This document shows positions 28,504 to 36,291 of a stretch of 64,000 nt of DNA, piece by piece. A program made the translations under genes and the position numbers. The DNA is from Stieleria varia (GTDB lineage Bacteria; Planctomycetota; Planctomycetia; Pirellulales; Pirellulaceae), in assembly GCF_038443385.1 (NCBI RefSeq), contig NZ_CP151726.1:5084001-5148000 (forward strand). The letters run 5' to 3'. The stretch's first letter is position 1. Every line of letters begins with the position of its first letter. The notes under the pieces were generated by a model. The model saw nothing but the letters and a program-made list of their open reading frames with translations. It ran no database searches and was not told where the DNA came from.

Positions 28504-28527
28504 AACGGCTGAAGCCTGGACTCCAAC
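28504..28527 (-). repeat. Inverted partial repeat unit closing the array
   Basis: Just after the last unit, the complement of the unit's first 24 bases appears (minus strand GTTGGAGTCCAGGCTTCAGC). Any upstream copy could pair with it to form a long stem. Confidence 0.7.
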
Positions 28528-28720
28528 AGGAGGTGGACACAGGGCACCTGTCTAACCAATCTCAACACCCCCCCAACTGTCGGCGATGGACATTGAGGTC
28601 TGATCCAAGAATCAAATGGTGCTGTTTCCCCTGCGACTTGTCTGTTCATGGCCGTCGTGCTGCTGGGAATTTTGATCGGCGTCCTGATTGCTTGATGCTG
28701 TCATCCGTGCACAGCGTTGC

Positions 28721-29059
28721 TCATTGTCCGCGATGCTGCTTGAGAACCTTCTTGATAGCATCGTGAGTTTTGATTGGAGCACGAATGACCAAACTAGCGT
28801 TTTGCGGATAAGGTGCCATTGTTGCCGGTCCGCCGCGAGCTTCCCACGTATTGGGAGCAACTGTCGTCTGCAGGTACATCATCAAAATCTCACTGTCGAA
28901 ATGTCCGTCCTTTGTCCAGACGGGCAGGTCACCAATTCGATATTGCTCGACTACGATTTGAACTTTCTCATCGGCCGGTTTATCCGCCAAGAGTGTCGCT
29001 GATGAAAAAGCGATGATCACCGCGACAGCAAGTAGCACGATGGGTTTCAATTTGCTCAT
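28721..29059 (-). CDS. Secreted small protein with planctomycete-type STN-like domain
   Basis: This 112-aa protein has a clear signal peptide (MSKLKPIVLLAVAVIIAFSSATLLA). It then has QYRIGDLPVWTKDGHFDSEI, an SW-like NTWEARGGPATMAPYP, and the end SLVIRAPIKTHDAIKKVLKQ. This layout recurs in planctomycete exported proteins related to secretin/STN-type domains (my recall). The role is unknown. It is the first gene left of the cassette-like block. Confidence 0.7.
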   Translation of the reverse strand: MSKLKPIVLLAVAVIIAFSSATLLADKPADEKVQIVVEQYRIGDLPVWTKDGHFDSEILMMYLQTTVAPNTWEARGGPATMAPYPQNASLVIRAPIKTHDAIKKVLKQHRGQ

Positions 29060-29342
29060 CTCAGACTCCGTAGTGTTAGAAAGGGGGTGAGGCTGGGAAG
29101 CACTGTATCGAGCTTGCTGATCTGCGCAAATGCCAATCCTTCGGCGGCGACGTCCACGATGTGGCCCCAGAGGACAAAAGGGTCAAGAGCCGTTTAGCAT
29201 GTCTTTACGTGAAGGATCCTGACCCTTCTGTACTTCCCTAGATCAGTGCGGAGCCAACGCGATGTGCAGGCATCGGGAGTTGGGCTTCCATGTCAAGTTG
29301 CTGACCACTGACGCTCCTGACCATCGCATCGAGATCCCACTT
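29060..29342. other. Intergenic, with a weak attC-like inverted repeat at 29253-29333
   Basis: No gene is seen. Arms CCAACGCGATGTGCAGGC and (complement) CGATGCGATGGTCAGGAG pair over about a dozen bases around a loop of some 40 bases, in the orientation of the minus-strand genes. It is the weakest member of the hairpin family described further right. Confidence 0.35.
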
Positions 29343-29843
29343 CTACAGGCCAGCGGCAGAAACGCCATTCGCGTGATGACTCTCGGACTTCAAAAAGGCG
29401 TCGTAAACGGCGTAGAATTCTGACTCGGTTAGAGTACGCGGGCGATCGCGGATTGACGTCGGAAGTAGCCGGTATACCGACATTCGGTAGTCGCGTCTCG
29501 AGTCCAAAATCGCAAGGGTCTGTTCAAGGCCGTCGCGATTGCAGCTTCCGCAGCATCCCTCGTATATCTCCGTCGAAAAACTCGAAAGTCCAGGCAAATC
29601 TGCCAGCCTCGATACGTCTAAATTGTCGTAGGCGTTGATTGGAACTGTCACATGCATTACGCGAGCACCTAAGAAAGGGCGTTGAAGTGACCAAGGCGCA
29701 TACTCAATACGCCCTCCATTGGATTCAACCTCGCGTATCAACATGAGCCGAGGATACTCAATCCATAGATAGGCCCCACACGGAACAGCCGCGAAGATGG
29801 TCGCCGTCAAGAGCGAGCGAATGCTGTAGCGAATTCTTGGCAT
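29343..29843 (-). CDS. Membrane-anchored hypothetical protein
   Basis: This 166-aa protein begins MPRIRYSIRSLLTATIFAAV, a planctomycete-style N-terminus leading into a membrane helix. A periplasmic or cytoplasmic domain with a CC..C cluster (YEGCCGSCNRDG) follows. It is preceded by an attC-like hairpin, as expected for a cassette gene. Function unknown. Confidence 0.65.
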   Translation of the reverse strand: MPRIRYSIRSLLTATIFAAVPCGAYLWIEYPRLMLIREVESNGGRIEYAPWSLQRPFLGARVMHVTVPINAYDNLDVSRLADLPGLSSFSTEIYEGCCGSCNRDGLEQTLAILDSRRDYRMSVYRLLPTSIRDRPRTLTESEFYAVYDAFLKSESHHANGVSAAGL

Positions 29844-29859
29844 GAGGTCTGTGGAATCG

Positions 29860-29932
29860 GAGGAGCTGACCGAAGATGGCCGTTGAGGTTTCCATTTGTA
29901 AACACGTCACGCCGTTCTTCGCTGATTGGCAT
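29860..29932 (-). repeat. attC-like hairpin
   Basis: On the minus strand the left arm is CAATCAGCGAAGAACGGCG and the right arm CGGCCATCTTCGGTCAGCTC. They are complementary over the core (CGAAGA, CGGC), with a loop containing TTTACAAATGGAAAC. That loop motif recurs at 31788-31869. The site overlaps the stop of the upstream gene, as attC sites do. Confidence 0.55.
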
Positions 29933-30560
29933 GATTCCGCAATTCACGTCCCATCGACGCGAGTCTGCTGGGAACGCGTATTAGAGCCGCTATGGTACAC
30001 GACAAAGCAATCAAGATCGCTGTCATCTCGTAGATGTCATGCGTGTCTAGAAAAAGCTTGCGACAAGTCACTAAAAGTGCCACGAATAATGTTGCGGCAA
30101 ACAGCGATGTTATTGAAAAGCGATATCGAGTCAGGCCCCCGTCCCGGACCCAAACGTACGTATCACACGTCACGAATATTGCTAATGCCGCATTAAGTAG
30201 TAGAGCGTAGACGTTTACATGGTCCCAAGGGCAATTGTCAAACGGCCACCGTGAATATGCCGCAAAGGGGGCCGGAAAAGATCTTGCCGATGGTTGACCT
30301 TTCTTGCCTACAGGATAGACACCGATACGAAAGAGTCCCGCGAATGGCCAGCCATGTATCCAGTTCCCTCCACCAGAGTTAAAGACGCGTTCTTGCGGCA
30401 CCTTGTAGTCCTGAAACGACGGAAGATTTGGATTGCGAGACTGGAGAGGAAATCGGAGTAAGTGCAAGGGTTGACCGTCTGCATTCACAATTGCAAATGC
30501 AGAGAGAGTGACAATTGCGGCTGCTATTGGGATTAGATTGTTGCGCAACTTAAGTAGCCT
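29907..30560 (-). CDS. Multi-pass membrane hypothetical protein
   Basis: The frame is open from 30752, but the first 60 residues come from palindromic repeats. I place the start near 30560-30540 (for example TTG in LRNNLIPIAAAIVTL). There are at least four membrane helices (NLIPIAAAIVTLSAFAI, VYALLLNAALAIFV, SLFAATLFVALLVTC, MTAILIALSCTIAALI). The C-terminal 60 residues resemble the fragment at 39075-39296 (KLFLDTHDIYEMTAILIAL versus RFILDTNDTVETVAMIIAF), so this is a repeated cassette family. Function unknown. Confidence 0.6.
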   Translation of the reverse strand, partial: RLLKLRNNLIPIAAAIVTLSAFAIVNADGQPLHLLRFPLQSRNPNLPSFQDYKVPQERVFNSGGGNWIHGWPFAGLFRIGVYPVGKKGQPSARSFPAPFAAYSRWPFDNCPWDHVNVYALLLNAALAIFVTCDTYVWVRDGGLTRYRFSITSLFAATLFVALLVTCRKLFLDTHDIYEMTAILIALSCTIAALIRVPSRLASMGRELRNHANQRRTA

Positions 30561-30660
30561 TTGTTTTCCGAACGCTGGCGGTATCCGAGACGCTGGGTTT
30601 GATCCGTGGATTGTACCGCCCGTTTCGCCCGCGTTGCAAATCGAGTCCTGAATCCGCGGG

Positions 30661-30722
30661 AACGAGAAAAGGTGAACGAGAAAAGGTGAACGACACCTTA
30701 TCTCCACCGACACCTTTTCTCG
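30661..30722. repeat. Palindromic mini-repeat, AGAAAAGGTG type
   Basis: Two direct copies of GAACGAGAAAAGGTG are followed by an inverted copy (CACCTTTTCTCG) and a diverged one between them. The same family is at 32219-32275, 39024-39071 and 41253-41285. Here it interrupts an attC-like 5' arm (minus strand TAACCATTCCGTTGCACACG) whose 3' arm is missing. Confidence 0.8.
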
Positions 30723-30810
30723 ACCCCTGGTTCTAATGTGCTTAGCTCTCAAGATCGCGTTGTCGCCCGCTCGTGTGCAACGGAATGGTTACACGGCGAT
30801 TCGGTATGAG

Positions 30811-31179
30811 TCAGCCGAGCGAAAGAACCCTGCAACCCGTGATCTCCTTAAGTCGAGACTCTTGCGAGGTCTTGAGAGGATTTACAAAAATGACAGTGTC
30901 CGCCTGACGATCGGAAGCCATAGCGGCAAGTTCGTCCACTTTGCCAGCACCAATAATCGTGGCGGCACGTAATGGCGCGTTCATTTTTGTGACCCCTCCA
31001 GGTTTCTTAGCGCTTGATACACCGCGACGTTGAACGACACGACCGACCACAGTTGCGCCGAGTCGAGTCAACATCGCTTCAACTTCGTCTATGTGCTGGG
31101 GCGCATCCTTGTCCTTGGCCGACACGAGTCCGGCGATTATGCATCGTGTTCCCGCAACGTCGCTTTCGCTGACTTTCAT
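30811..31179 (-). CDS. Stand-alone N-terminal domain of GTPase HflX
   Basis: About 122 aa match the HflX N-terminal domain: RCIIAGLVSAKDKD, GATVVGRVVQRRGV, then IGAGKVDELAAMASDRQADT and VIFVNPLKTSQESRLKEITG. The protein stops where the coiled linker and G domain should begin (VLSLG stop), so no GTP-binding motif exists. HflX uses this domain to bind ribosomes. I start at the ATG 31179, because upstream in-frame sequence is the attC-like hairpin. It may be a truncated gene or a deliberate single-domain cassette protein. Confidence 0.75.
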   Translation of the reverse strand: MKVSESDVAGTRCIIAGLVSAKDKDAPQHIDEVEAMLTRLGATVVGRVVQRRGVSSAKKPGGVTKMNAPLRAATIIGAGKVDELAAMASDRQADTVIFVNPLKTSQESRLKEITGCRVLSLG

Positions 31180-31212
31180 GACACAAGAAACTCCACTTAG
31201 GCTTTTCCGTAT

Positions 31213-31296
31213 AACGTAGTCGATCAGCCAGCGGCGACGGTTGATCTTCCATTTCAAGACACCCCACTACCGCGACTCGGTTGCATCGGATGGTTC
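31213..31296 (-). repeat. attC-like hairpin
   Basis: On the minus strand the left arm is AACCATCCGATGCAACCGAG and the right arm GTCGCCGCTGGCTGATCG, ending ACGTT. The AAC/GTT ends and the CGAT and GCGGCG-type blocks pair, with GTCTTGAAATGGAAGATC in the loop. It is nearly the same as the site at 42465-42546. Confidence 0.65.
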
Positions 31297-31309
31297 GTCG
31301 ATTGCTTGA

Positions 31310-31771
31310 CTATGAATCCGGGGCTCGGCAGTTGTACCGATTGACCAACCAGAAGACAAACGAAAGAAAACCGTGTGAAACTAAAGTTGCCAAAACAAAT
31401 GCCAACAAAGCATGCCCCCAAGACGGAACAAAGTTCCCCGATGCTCCCCAATAAATGAGCATCACTGGACCTTTGTTGCACCAGAATGCATTCAGATTGC
31501 CAAGCATCACGCCGACCGCAAGCAGCCAGCCATTGCCCCTCAGTGTTGAGAACCGATAGGCCAATACGGTTAAGAAGCCCAGGAGTGCTCCTCCCATGTA
31601 GGGGAATTCTGTTTCCCGAGGACCGGTCCAAATGGCAGCCCACTGTAAAGCGGTACCGAAGAAGAACCCGAATACCAACGATGGCCACCACCGGACTCGC
31701 GGAGTACCGGAGGCAAAATCGACTGCCGAGCGCGATTCGATTGGAGCGTAAGGATTGAGTGGTTCGGACAT
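31310..31771 (-). CDS. Membrane protein, NPYAP-type N-terminus
   Basis: This 153-aa protein begins MSEPLNPYAPIESRS, an N-terminus I associate with planctomycete membrane proteins. Four hydrophobic segments follow (WWPSLVFGFFFGTALQWAAI, GGALLGFLTVLAY, WLLAVGVMLGNLNAF, LLAFVLATLVSHGFLSFVF). An earlier ATG (31828) would start inside the neighbouring hairpin. The gene lies between two attC-like sites. Function unknown. Confidence 0.65.
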   Translation of the reverse strand: MSEPLNPYAPIESRSAVDFASGTPRVRWWPSLVFGFFFGTALQWAAIWTGPRETEFPYMGGALLGFLTVLAYRFSTLRGNGWLLAVGVMLGNLNAFWCNKGPVMLIYWGASGNFVPSWGHALLAFVLATLVSHGFLSFVFWLVNRYNCRAPDS

Positions 31772-31787
31772 ATTCGCTTCAACCGAC

Positions 31788-31869
31788 GAACGGTGGTCGT
31801 CACCGAGGACCGCCAATGTGGTTTCCATTTGTAACCGCGTGACGCGGTCCTTCGGTACACGACATGGTT
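31788..31869 (-). repeat. attC-like hairpin
   Basis: On the minus strand the left arm is AACCATGTCGTGTACCGAAG-GACCGC and the right arm GGCGGTCCTCGGTGACGACC, ending ACCGTTC. The loop holds GGTTACAAATGGAAACCAC, as at 29860. The GGACCGC/GCGGTCC core pairs perfectly. Confidence 0.68.
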
Positions 31870-31949
31870 CTGGCTTCAGGATCGCTCGGACGCTGGAGGT
31901 CGTAGATAAGTATCGCCCACCAGTTTACCGAATTCTGTATGTAGTGTCT

Positions 31950-32177
31950 CTACTCTTGTGTCGAAGATTCGTCGGTGTACGGCCTGAGTACAATTTCTGT
32001 CGCACTCGCCGGAGGGATGCGTCGCGTCAAACTGCTAATTAACGACGCGGGCACCGGATCGGAATAGAAATATACAGTTGGTGCGGAGTAGCATTGAAGC
32101 GATGCAGGGAGCGTAATTGCGAAAAAGAGTGTCACAATCAGAAGTGTCCGAATCGAGAATTGCGTAATAGGCCTCAT
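31950..32177 (-). CDS. Small membrane-anchored hypothetical protein
   Basis: This 75-aa protein from the ATG at 32177 begins MRPITQFSIRTLLIVTLFFA, a planctomycete-type N-terminus with one membrane helix, followed by a short exported tail. An in-frame extension to 32261 only translates the palindromic repeat upstream. It is followed downstream by the attC-like site at 31788-31869. Confidence 0.55.
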   Translation of the reverse strand: MRPITQFSIRTLLIVTLFFAITLPASLQCYSAPTVYFYSDPVPASLISSLTRRIPPASATEIVLRPYTDESSTQE

Positions 32178-32218
32178 GGTGCAATCTAAATGGGTAAGAG
32201 CAGTCGTTGTGTCGCAGT

Positions 32219-32275
32219 GTGAACGAGAAAAGGTGTCCGAACGAGAAAAGGTGTCCGACACCTTTTCTCGCGGAT
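32219..32275. repeat. Palindromic mini-repeat, AGAAAAGGTG type
   Basis: Two direct GAACGAGAAAAGGTGTCC units, the second forming a near-perfect palindrome with GGACACCTTTTCTCG. It separates the start of the gene at 32177 from a truncated group II intron. Confidence 0.85.
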
Positions 32276-32282
32276 CAGCGGC

Positions 32283-32476
32283 AAGGGCCCTTGGCGTCTT
32301 TCCACGACGTCCGGCGTCCAGCGCGCTTTATCCAACGAGTATCTGGCCGCTGAGGGCTTGTTTATTCTTGAAGAGTACTGGCTATCGCTTGCATCCTTGA
32401 GGCGAAACGCCTAGTGCGGACCCGCATGCTAGGTGTTGTGGGAGGGGTCCCGGGCAACCGGGCCCCTATCCCGATT
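32283..32476 (+). ncRNA. 3' end of a group II intron (domains V and VI), truncated
   Basis: Bases 32406-32437 fold like domain V: a 9-bp lower helix (AACGCCTAG with CTAGGTGTT, one G.T), a TG bulge and an upper TGCGG/CCGCA helix. Bases 32438-32476 fold like domain VI (GGGAGGGG with CCCCTATCCC and an unpaired A in TAT). The end CCTATCCCGATT is typical of bacterial class C introns, from recall. No reverse transcriptase or domains I-III remain; a palindromic mini-repeat stands at the 5' break. It ends 1 bp from the stop of the minus-strand gene 32478-32900, where an attC site would be expected. Confidence 0.65.
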
Positions 32477-32477
32477 G

Positions 32478-32900
32478 TCATGGTTCGCCGCTTACGTTAT
32501 CGGGATGTTTGCGCCTGTATCGCCGTGGAGGCGGGTTTCGATTCCAGGCGTATGTCCATTCATCCCACCATACAGTCAAAGACGTAAGGTGAAAATACAT
32601 CTTTGAATTGCGAGCAGTTGAATCAGCATCGATAAGCCCAAGTGCGCGGGCATGTTCCCAAATCGTGTCTCCAAAAATCATCGGCCGCTGCACCTTGGAT
32701 TGCACAAGTCGGTCACGTTCCTCGTCAACCCTGTAGCTCGGCCAGCAGTATCCGGCGCGATAGGCCTCCGAAAACACACGAAAGAAATCCTGCTTGTATG
32801 GCTCCTGTTCAACACTAACTACATCCTCGTAGCCCTTGAGCAAATCGAATATCTGATCGAGGAACGTAGCGTGTTCGGTCATCCATAGTTTTTTGGCCAT
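32478..32900 (-). CDS. Hypothetical protein
   Basis: This 140-aa soluble protein (MAKKLWMTEHATFLDQIFDL...) is rich in aromatics (WPSY, VWWDEWTYAW) and has a basic C-terminus (PPPRRYRRKHPD). Composition is convincing for a real gene. No family is recognised. It lies in the minus-strand cassette block; the site after its stop is occupied by the intron remnant. Confidence 0.65.
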   Translation of the reverse strand: MAKKLWMTEHATFLDQIFDLLKGYEDVVSVEQEPYKQDFFRVFSEAYRAGYCWPSYRVDEERDRLVQSKVQRPMIFGDTIWEHARALGLIDADSTARNSKMYFHLTSLTVWWDEWTYAWNRNPPPRRYRRKHPDNVSGEP

Positions 32901-32962
32901 AGCAGCAATCTATTGCACGCAATGTCTTTTGGAACCTAAGGCTCGTGGGCTCGCGGTCACGT

Positions 32963-33544
32963 TCATGAATCGATTCCGTTCATCATTTTAGTGCCTTGCT
33001 CAGCTGCGGACATTCCAATGCGGAGTTGGTTGACTAACCCGATTCCACTATTCAAATAGGCGTACCCGCAAGCTCGCAAGGCGGTTTGAAGCCCCATTAA
33101 GAAAGCGTAGTCTTGGGATCGCTTGATCGCGTAGTGCTTCACAATCGCTTCGACACCTACTGGCGCATGACGATCCATGTTCTTTGCGAAAAACCCGAAA
33201 CCATGTGCCTTGAAGCGAAAATGAGGAGATGTCGCCCCCTGACTTTCAATTGAGGACGCGAATGAGTACCGACCCTTGTTTCCTGGATATGGAATCAACT
33301 CAAAACCAGATGAATTGATGCTTGGAGCGAGAACAATCGTCTGTGAAGTCAAAGCGAGAAACCACTCCGCAATTGCACATGAGACGTCGTTGGTACCAAG
33401 GTTGGAAAGCATTCGGAGAGAAAACAGGCTAATGAGCAAAATTTCGCCCGTCCGGTCGTCATCGTTGTGAGGTGATGAATCCGCATAAACCGACACTTGT
33501 TCAGGCTGGTGGAAATGAATCTCGGCGGTGTTCGTCATTGGCAT
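32963..33544 (-). CDS. Hypothetical protein
   Basis: This 193-aa soluble protein begins MPMTNTAEIHFHQPEQVSVY. A central block (GEILLISLFSLRMLSNLGTN) and a C-terminal helix (YAFLMGLQTALRACGYAYLN) suggest an alpha-rich domain. There is no signal peptide and no known motif. An attC-like hairpin is upstream (33615-33700), the usual boundary of these genes. Confidence 0.65.
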   Translation of the reverse strand: MPMTNTAEIHFHQPEQVSVYADSSPHNDDDRTGEILLISLFSLRMLSNLGTNDVSCAIAEWFLALTSQTIVLAPSINSSGFELIPYPGNKGRYSFASSIESQGATSPHFRFKAHGFGFFAKNMDRHAPVGVEAIVKHYAIKRSQDYAFLMGLQTALRACGYAYLNSGIGLVNQLRIGMSAAEQGTKMMNGIDS

Positions 33545-33614
33545 GGTTTAGTTTCTGGCGCGAAATTGCATGGCAAGCCTGTCAGGTCAGCGGGCCTGGT
33601 TTCTGGGTATCAGT

Positions 33615-33700
33615 GAACGCTACGCGTAACCGGGAACGCGCGGGAAAGTGTCTAACGGCCAAATCGCTCAGCTCGCGTTCTCCGGTTCACGCGATGGTTA
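33615..33700 (-). repeat. attC-like hairpin
   Basis: On the minus strand the left arm is TAACCATCGCGTGAACCGGA-GAACGCG and the right arm CGCGTTCCCGGTTACGCGTA, ending GCGTTC. The CGCGT, ACCGG and AACGCG blocks pair, with a long loop. It is one of the clearest members. Confidence 0.7.
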
Positions 33701-33874
33701 CCCGCCAATGAAGCACATTATACCAGTTTAATTGCAAGCAGGTCATCACGATGAATCTGGCTCCTGGTACTCCGGAGGCGCTCAAAGGGGTCAGGCCTCT
33801 TTGTTCGCCAATTGCGTTCACCTAAGAAGCCTGATCCCTTTGTTTTCCTATCATGACAAACAGCGAGATTAACT

Positions 33875-34447
33875 ATGCTTGGATTTCCACGGCCACTCGT
33901 CTTTGCTGAACCGCCACCGTACGTCGATGGCACTGGTGCTGAATATGCGCGGACATTGGCCGAGAAAGGACAACGGCATTCTTTCCGACTAATCGTAATC
34001 GGATGGGTCTTCATTATCGCCGCGGGCATTTGCGCACTGCTGGGGACAACCGCACGAACCCAATTTGAGGTTGAGGAGAAGGACGGCGACGTCATCGCGT
34101 TGAAGTCCGGAGCCGGGCACTGGCTCCACGCCAACATTGGAACGGTTTTCGGCGTTTGCGCAATCGTGTTTGCCGGAATTGGCTGGCAATCACTCGATAG
34201 GGCGACGGCGGCCGCACTGCTAGCGTCAGCTGCGACAACCGCACTGTCGTTCTTGCCCGCTGCCGTTGATGAAACCGCAGATATTAAGGTCTATAAGATG
34301 TGCCTTGAGGCGAAGTCAGGATGGCTCGAAGGGCGAATGAACCACGACCGGAGAAATACGATCGCTCAGTCTTTTTTTGGTGAAGGCAATACCCAACCGA
34401 CCTCACGTAACCCAAAACCGATACCCAACGACGCCGACGAACAATGA
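33875..34447 (+). CDS. Three-helix membrane protein, cassette copy A
   Basis: This 190-aa protein starts MLGFPRPLVFAEPPPYVDGT. Hydrophobic helices are at about 37-56 (FRLIVIGWVFIIAAGICALL), 86-103 (NIGTVFGVCAIVFAGIGW) and 110-128, followed by a charged helical tail. It differs from copy B (40007-40579) by a single residue (T versus M in NIGTVFG). The stop codon falls within the 5' arm of an attC-like site. Function unknown; the layout resembles small pore-type membrane proteins, but I have no evidence for that. Confidence 0.75.
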   Translation: MLGFPRPLVFAEPPPYVDGTGAEYARTLAEKGQRHSFRLIVIGWVFIIAAGICALLGTTARTQFEVEEKDGDVIALKSGAGHWLHANIGTVFGVCAIVFAGIGWQSLDRATAAALLASAATTALSFLPAAVDETADIKVYKMCLEAKSGWLEGRMNHDRRNTIAQSFFGEGNTQPTSRNPKPIPNDADEQ

Positions 34448-34523
34448 CATCCACCGAAGGACGCCAGCCAAGCGATTTAGCATTGGTGACTCTTTCACGC
34501 GTCCCCGGTGACGAGCGACGTTC
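34440..34523 (+). repeat. attC-like hairpin, copy A
   Basis: The left arm AACAATGACATCCACCGAAG-GACGC and right arm GCGTCCCCGGTGACGAGCGA-CGTT pair in the CACCG and GGACGC blocks, with AAC/GTT ends. The loop contains GGTGACTCTTTCAC. The stop codon of the gene is within the left arm. Confidence 0.7.
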
Positions 34524-34703
34524 GTCGCCGCGGACGCCGCCATGAGTTGGTTAGCGTAGTGCGATTCAATGAAGGGCGATCAAAGGAGTCAGACGATCAA
34601 GAGGGTCAGGTCTCGTTGTTTGCCAGTTGCGTTCACCTAAGAAGTTTGACCCCTTTGTTTTTTCCTTGCGTTCACCTAAGAAGCCTGACCCCTTTGTTTT
34701 TTT

Positions 34704-35045
34704 CTGCTGGGCAAGTGAGAGCGATCCGCTAGTCTGAATTCTCTCGATGACGGCCAGCAGGATGTCGATTCGCTGTGCTGGGATTTCGATGACGGCTCCG
34801 ACGGTCAGGCGAACTCTCAGAGGCGGTTCGTCATCGATTGACTCGCCGGGGAGAACTTCAACGGGCAGGAAAGTCTGCCTCGGTTGGTCGGCCGTTTGCG
34901 AGAGTTCTCGCCGCCATTTGTAAAAGGATGCGGTCGAGATTCTTTGGTTGTCACAAAACCGAGCGATGCTCAATCCCGAGTGTGACTGGCGAGAGATCAA
35001 TTCTCGCCAAGCCTGCCGCTGGGCAGGATCCGGTTTTCGCGTCAT
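34704..35045 (-). pseudogene. IS66-family TnpA (accessory protein), 3' end lost
   Basis: The N-terminal HTH matches IS66 OrfA: RQAWRELISRQSHSGLSIAR then FCDNQRISTASFYKWRREL. The C-terminal part (IEIPAQRIDILLAVIERIQ) is typical, but the frame then runs into the palindromic repeat at 34703 instead of its own stop. TnpB and TnpC are absent. Confidence 0.82.
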
Positions 35046-35119
35046 GGTGGACTCCGTGTAGGCGGGGCAAAACCCGCCAAGCTAAACCGGCAGTCAAGAT
35101 GAAACCTACGTGCGCTTAC
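34704..35119 (-). mobile_element. IS66 remnant with one terminal end
   Basis: On the minus strand the element begins GTAAGCGCACGTAGGTTTCA at 35119, a typical IS66 terminus, and contains only tnpA. Everything beyond 34704 has been replaced by the palindromic-repeat end of the 918-bp duplication. Confidence 0.75.
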
Positions 35120-35490
35120 CAAAAAGCAGATGAAACCATGCAAGGATGACACGGGATTGATCAATGAAGACGTCATAGAGTTTTCTGAACGTGGATGGTT
35201 CTTGAAGCCAAGGGTGGCACAAGCGGATTCGGGACGGCACAATATGGTCGCTAAATGAGTGGGCCGTGGATAGACAACGGCCTTCAACAAATATTGAATC
35301 TCAGTAAGCCCCCAACGAATGACAGTAGCGATCTGCAGTCCGCTGTTGACAATCATGATCGCGTTCTTGCATCCGTATCTCGATTCAATGTAACTCGAAA
35401 AGGATTTCTAATTGGAGTAGTTTCGGCGATTCATAAGATCGGTCGGAACGCGTCATACCTTCAAAACTGGCCAAGAGGCACCTGATCAAC
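35120..35490. other. No gene seen
   Basis: There are short ORFs of poor composition only. It probably holds the promoter of the gene at 35497. Confidence 0.45.
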
Positions 35491-35496
35491 ATGGTT

Positions 35497-36291
35497 AAGA
35501 TGGAAAAGCTAACTGCAAAAGACAAACATTTACTTGGTGCAGTTATTGACCGAGACTCAATTCACGCCCCGATCTTGAGCACATTTAGCGAAAAGGGGTG
35601 GTCAGATACGACTGACATCGGAATTTATAGGCGTATTGAATATGATCAACCAGAAGAATTGATTCGTGGAGTAGTGATTTCGGTTCGGCAGCGATGGAAT
35701 TCTTACGCGAATCAGCGGGAGCGAAATCGATTTCCAAATGATCTTTGGATGGAAGTCCTTTCCGCGTCCGCAGTACATGACAACCAACTCTTTAATAAGA
35801 TGATCGAAACTCTTCCAACGAGTGGGAAAGGACCATCAAATGCGACATGCGACCTAATAATTTACGAAAGATTGCTAGCGACGATCCGGAAAACACCATT
35901 GCCTGCAGAACACTTCAAACATAACGACTTCAAATCACGAAGGCGGCCGTACACAACTGCAATATTAGATTGTATTGCGTCGTTGTCCGCAGCTGATCCC
36001 GAAGTTTTCTCGGCTGGCCTAGAGAAGTTATTGGCATCTAGCCGAAATGACAGAACGGCTACAGCCGAAAGGCGACTCATGTGCATTCATGCTCATGGCC
36101 TTTGGGAGATTGGCAACAAAGTGAACCCTCAACTAATCTCAACCTGGGATGTGTCCACCAATTTGCCGTGGGATCGAGGCTTTCATGCTTTTGTCCAGGA
36201 GGTTGGGGAAGCAAGTAAATTCATTTCTGATTATACAACAAGTTCTCACTTGCTCAATCTAATCAAGCTGCAAGAGCTTCGTCCAAGTTGA
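35497..36291 (+). CDS. Hypothetical soluble protein
   Basis: This 264-aa protein (MEKLTAKDKHLLGAVIDRDS...) has an in-frame ATG two codons earlier. It is alpha-rich with conserved-looking aromatic and charged segments (PEELIRGVVISVRQRWNSYA, RRLMCIHAHGLWEIGN). Base composition is more AT-rich than the neighbours, suggesting separate transfer. No signal peptide, membrane segment or known motif. Immunity-type proteins have this style, but I cannot assign one. Confidence 0.65.
   Translation, partial: KMEKLTAKDKHLLGAVIDRDSIHAPILSTFSEKGWSDTTDIGIYRRIEYDQPEELIRGVVISVRQRWNSYANQRERNRFPNDLWMEVLSASAVHDNQLFNKMIETLPTSGKGPSNATCDLIIYERLLATIRKTPLPAEHFKHNDFKSRRRPYTTAILDCIASLSAADPEVFSAGLEKLLASSRNDRTATAERRLMCIHAHGLWEIGNKVNPQLISTWDVSTNLPWDRGFHAFVQEVGEASKFISDYTTSSHLLNLIKLQELRPS

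Larger units (their letters stand above)
33786..34703 (+). repeat. 918-bp direct repeat, copy A
   Basis: It is identical to 39918-40835 except for one base I can see (34143 C versus 40275 T). It carries one gene, its attC-like site and, at both ends, copies of a palindromic repeat with GGGGTCAGGC...GCCTGACCCC arms and GCGTTCACCTAAGAAG inside. Confidence 0.95.

Noticed and set aside
28055-28504. 149-codon repetitive protein (GFSRSEHSSKTVGV repeats)
   Set aside because: Open only because the repeat length is a multiple of three. A second frame is open too, and the variation shows no codon bias.
30661-30722. REP/RAYT system
   Set aside because: The palindromes resemble REPs, but no TnpA-REP (RAYT) transposase is in the window.
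33718-34137. Minus-strand ORF opposite the 190-aa membrane protein
   Set aside because: It is antisense to a clear coding gene and occurs identically in the duplicate. Composition is poor.
34566-34703. Extended C-terminus of the IS66 TnpA-like ORF (KKTKGSGFLGER repeats)
   Set aside because: This part translates the palindromic GGGGTCAGGC repeat and is not protein sequence of the family.
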